Below, one piece after another: positions 63,919 through 64,000 of a stretch of DNA of 64,000 bases. Both the position numbers and the translations under genes were made by a program. Below the pieces are notes generated by a model. It did not search any database. It worked only from the letters and a program-made list of their open reading frames with translations, and was not told the DNA's origin. Source of the stretch: Diphasiastrum complanatum. Taxonomy: Eukaryota; Streptophyta; Lycopodiopsida; Lycopodiales; Lycopodiaceae. Position 1 is the first letter of the stretch. Each line of letters begins with the position of its first letter. Where the stretch lies: NCBI GenBank assembly GCA_029204225.1, contig CM055107.1:13530878-13594877 (forward strand), given 5' to 3'.

Positions 63919-64000
63919 TGGTATATGTCGTACTATACCAACAGGGTTAATATAGATTTTATAGTAAATAATGTCGTTCCCACAGAAGACATCGTTAGAA
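63919..64000 (-). repeat. Start of the 5' LTR, cut by the window edge
   Basis: It begins TGGTATATGTCG a few bases from the PBS on the + strand. The LTR is incomplete here. Confidence 0.6.

Larger units (their letters stand above)
57531..64000 (-). mobile_element. Athila/Tat-like Ty3/gypsy element (5' LTR beyond right edge)
   Basis: On the minus strand there are a PBS (63896-63913), gag (from 63843), two zinc knuckles, a protease, the first half of RT, the integrase core, the integrase end, the TTCTCGAAAA region and the extra ORF. The PBS is of the TGGCRCCGTTGYCGGGGA type, known from Athila/Tat elements and unlike the tRNA-Met sites elsewhere in the window. RT's second half, RNase H and the integrase zinc module are deleted. 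The LTR starts at about 63919 and runs off the window. Confidence 0.78.

Overview
This is a stretch of a repeat-rich plant nuclear genome, most likely from a seed plant with a large genome. Evidence for this is GT-AG introns in two host genes, plant Ty3/gypsy chromoviruses, an Athila/Tat-like gypsy element, many Ty1/copia relics primed by tRNA-Met, and a plant-type DDB2 gene with a very long intron. Long TE-filled introns are common in conifers and other gymnosperms and in some magnoliids, but the sequence alone does not fix the species.

Only two host genes can be supported. The first is DDB2, the UV-damaged-DNA-binding WD40 protein, on the + strand. Ten exons between 5745 and 23766 join in frame into 494 codons including the stop, with no disabling change. 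The start of the gene lies upstream and was not found. Its second visible intron (6140-21266) is about 15.1 kb and holds a nest of retroelements. The remaining eight introns are short. The second gene is a late-embryogenesis-abundant (LEA) protein at 44654-45746 (+), with two exons, 304 residues and a probable mitochondrial presequence. A weak minus-strand gene candidate lies beside it at 43529-43980.

Layout: 1-5334, gypsy element A (minus, 3' end beyond the left edge), interrupted at 2400-3088 by a small Mutator-like or foldback element that carries a tandem pair of a captured coding fragment. 5335-23766, DDB2 with intronic gypsy B (6790-10310), copia D (10626-17215, split by gypsy C at 11493-15697) and a possible non-coding LTR element E (17216-20564). 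24320-25272, a foldback or MULE-like element. 25400-28524, copia G. 28840-28995, a 78-bp tandem duplication. 29605-32812, two copia gag relics. 33232-38859, copia K and copia L. 40165-41480, a decayed non-LTR-type reverse transcriptase relic. 41720-43535, microsatellites and minisatellites. 43529-45746, the candidate gene and the LEA gene. 46147-47830, an inverted copy of the copia K LTR joined to a copia gag-protease relic. 47831-51511, a mostly unassigned AT-rich stretch. 51512-55190, a copia relic without RT. 55440-57530, a copia relic of the K family. 57531-64000, an Athila/Tat-like gypsy element with a downstream extra ORF.

Nearly all retroelement genes are broken by stops, frameshifts, lost catalytic residues or internal deletions. 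Loss of RT and RNase H recurs in several elements. No CRISPR array, rRNA or tRNA gene was seen. Splice sites, domain calls and LTR borders were read by eye. No database search was available.
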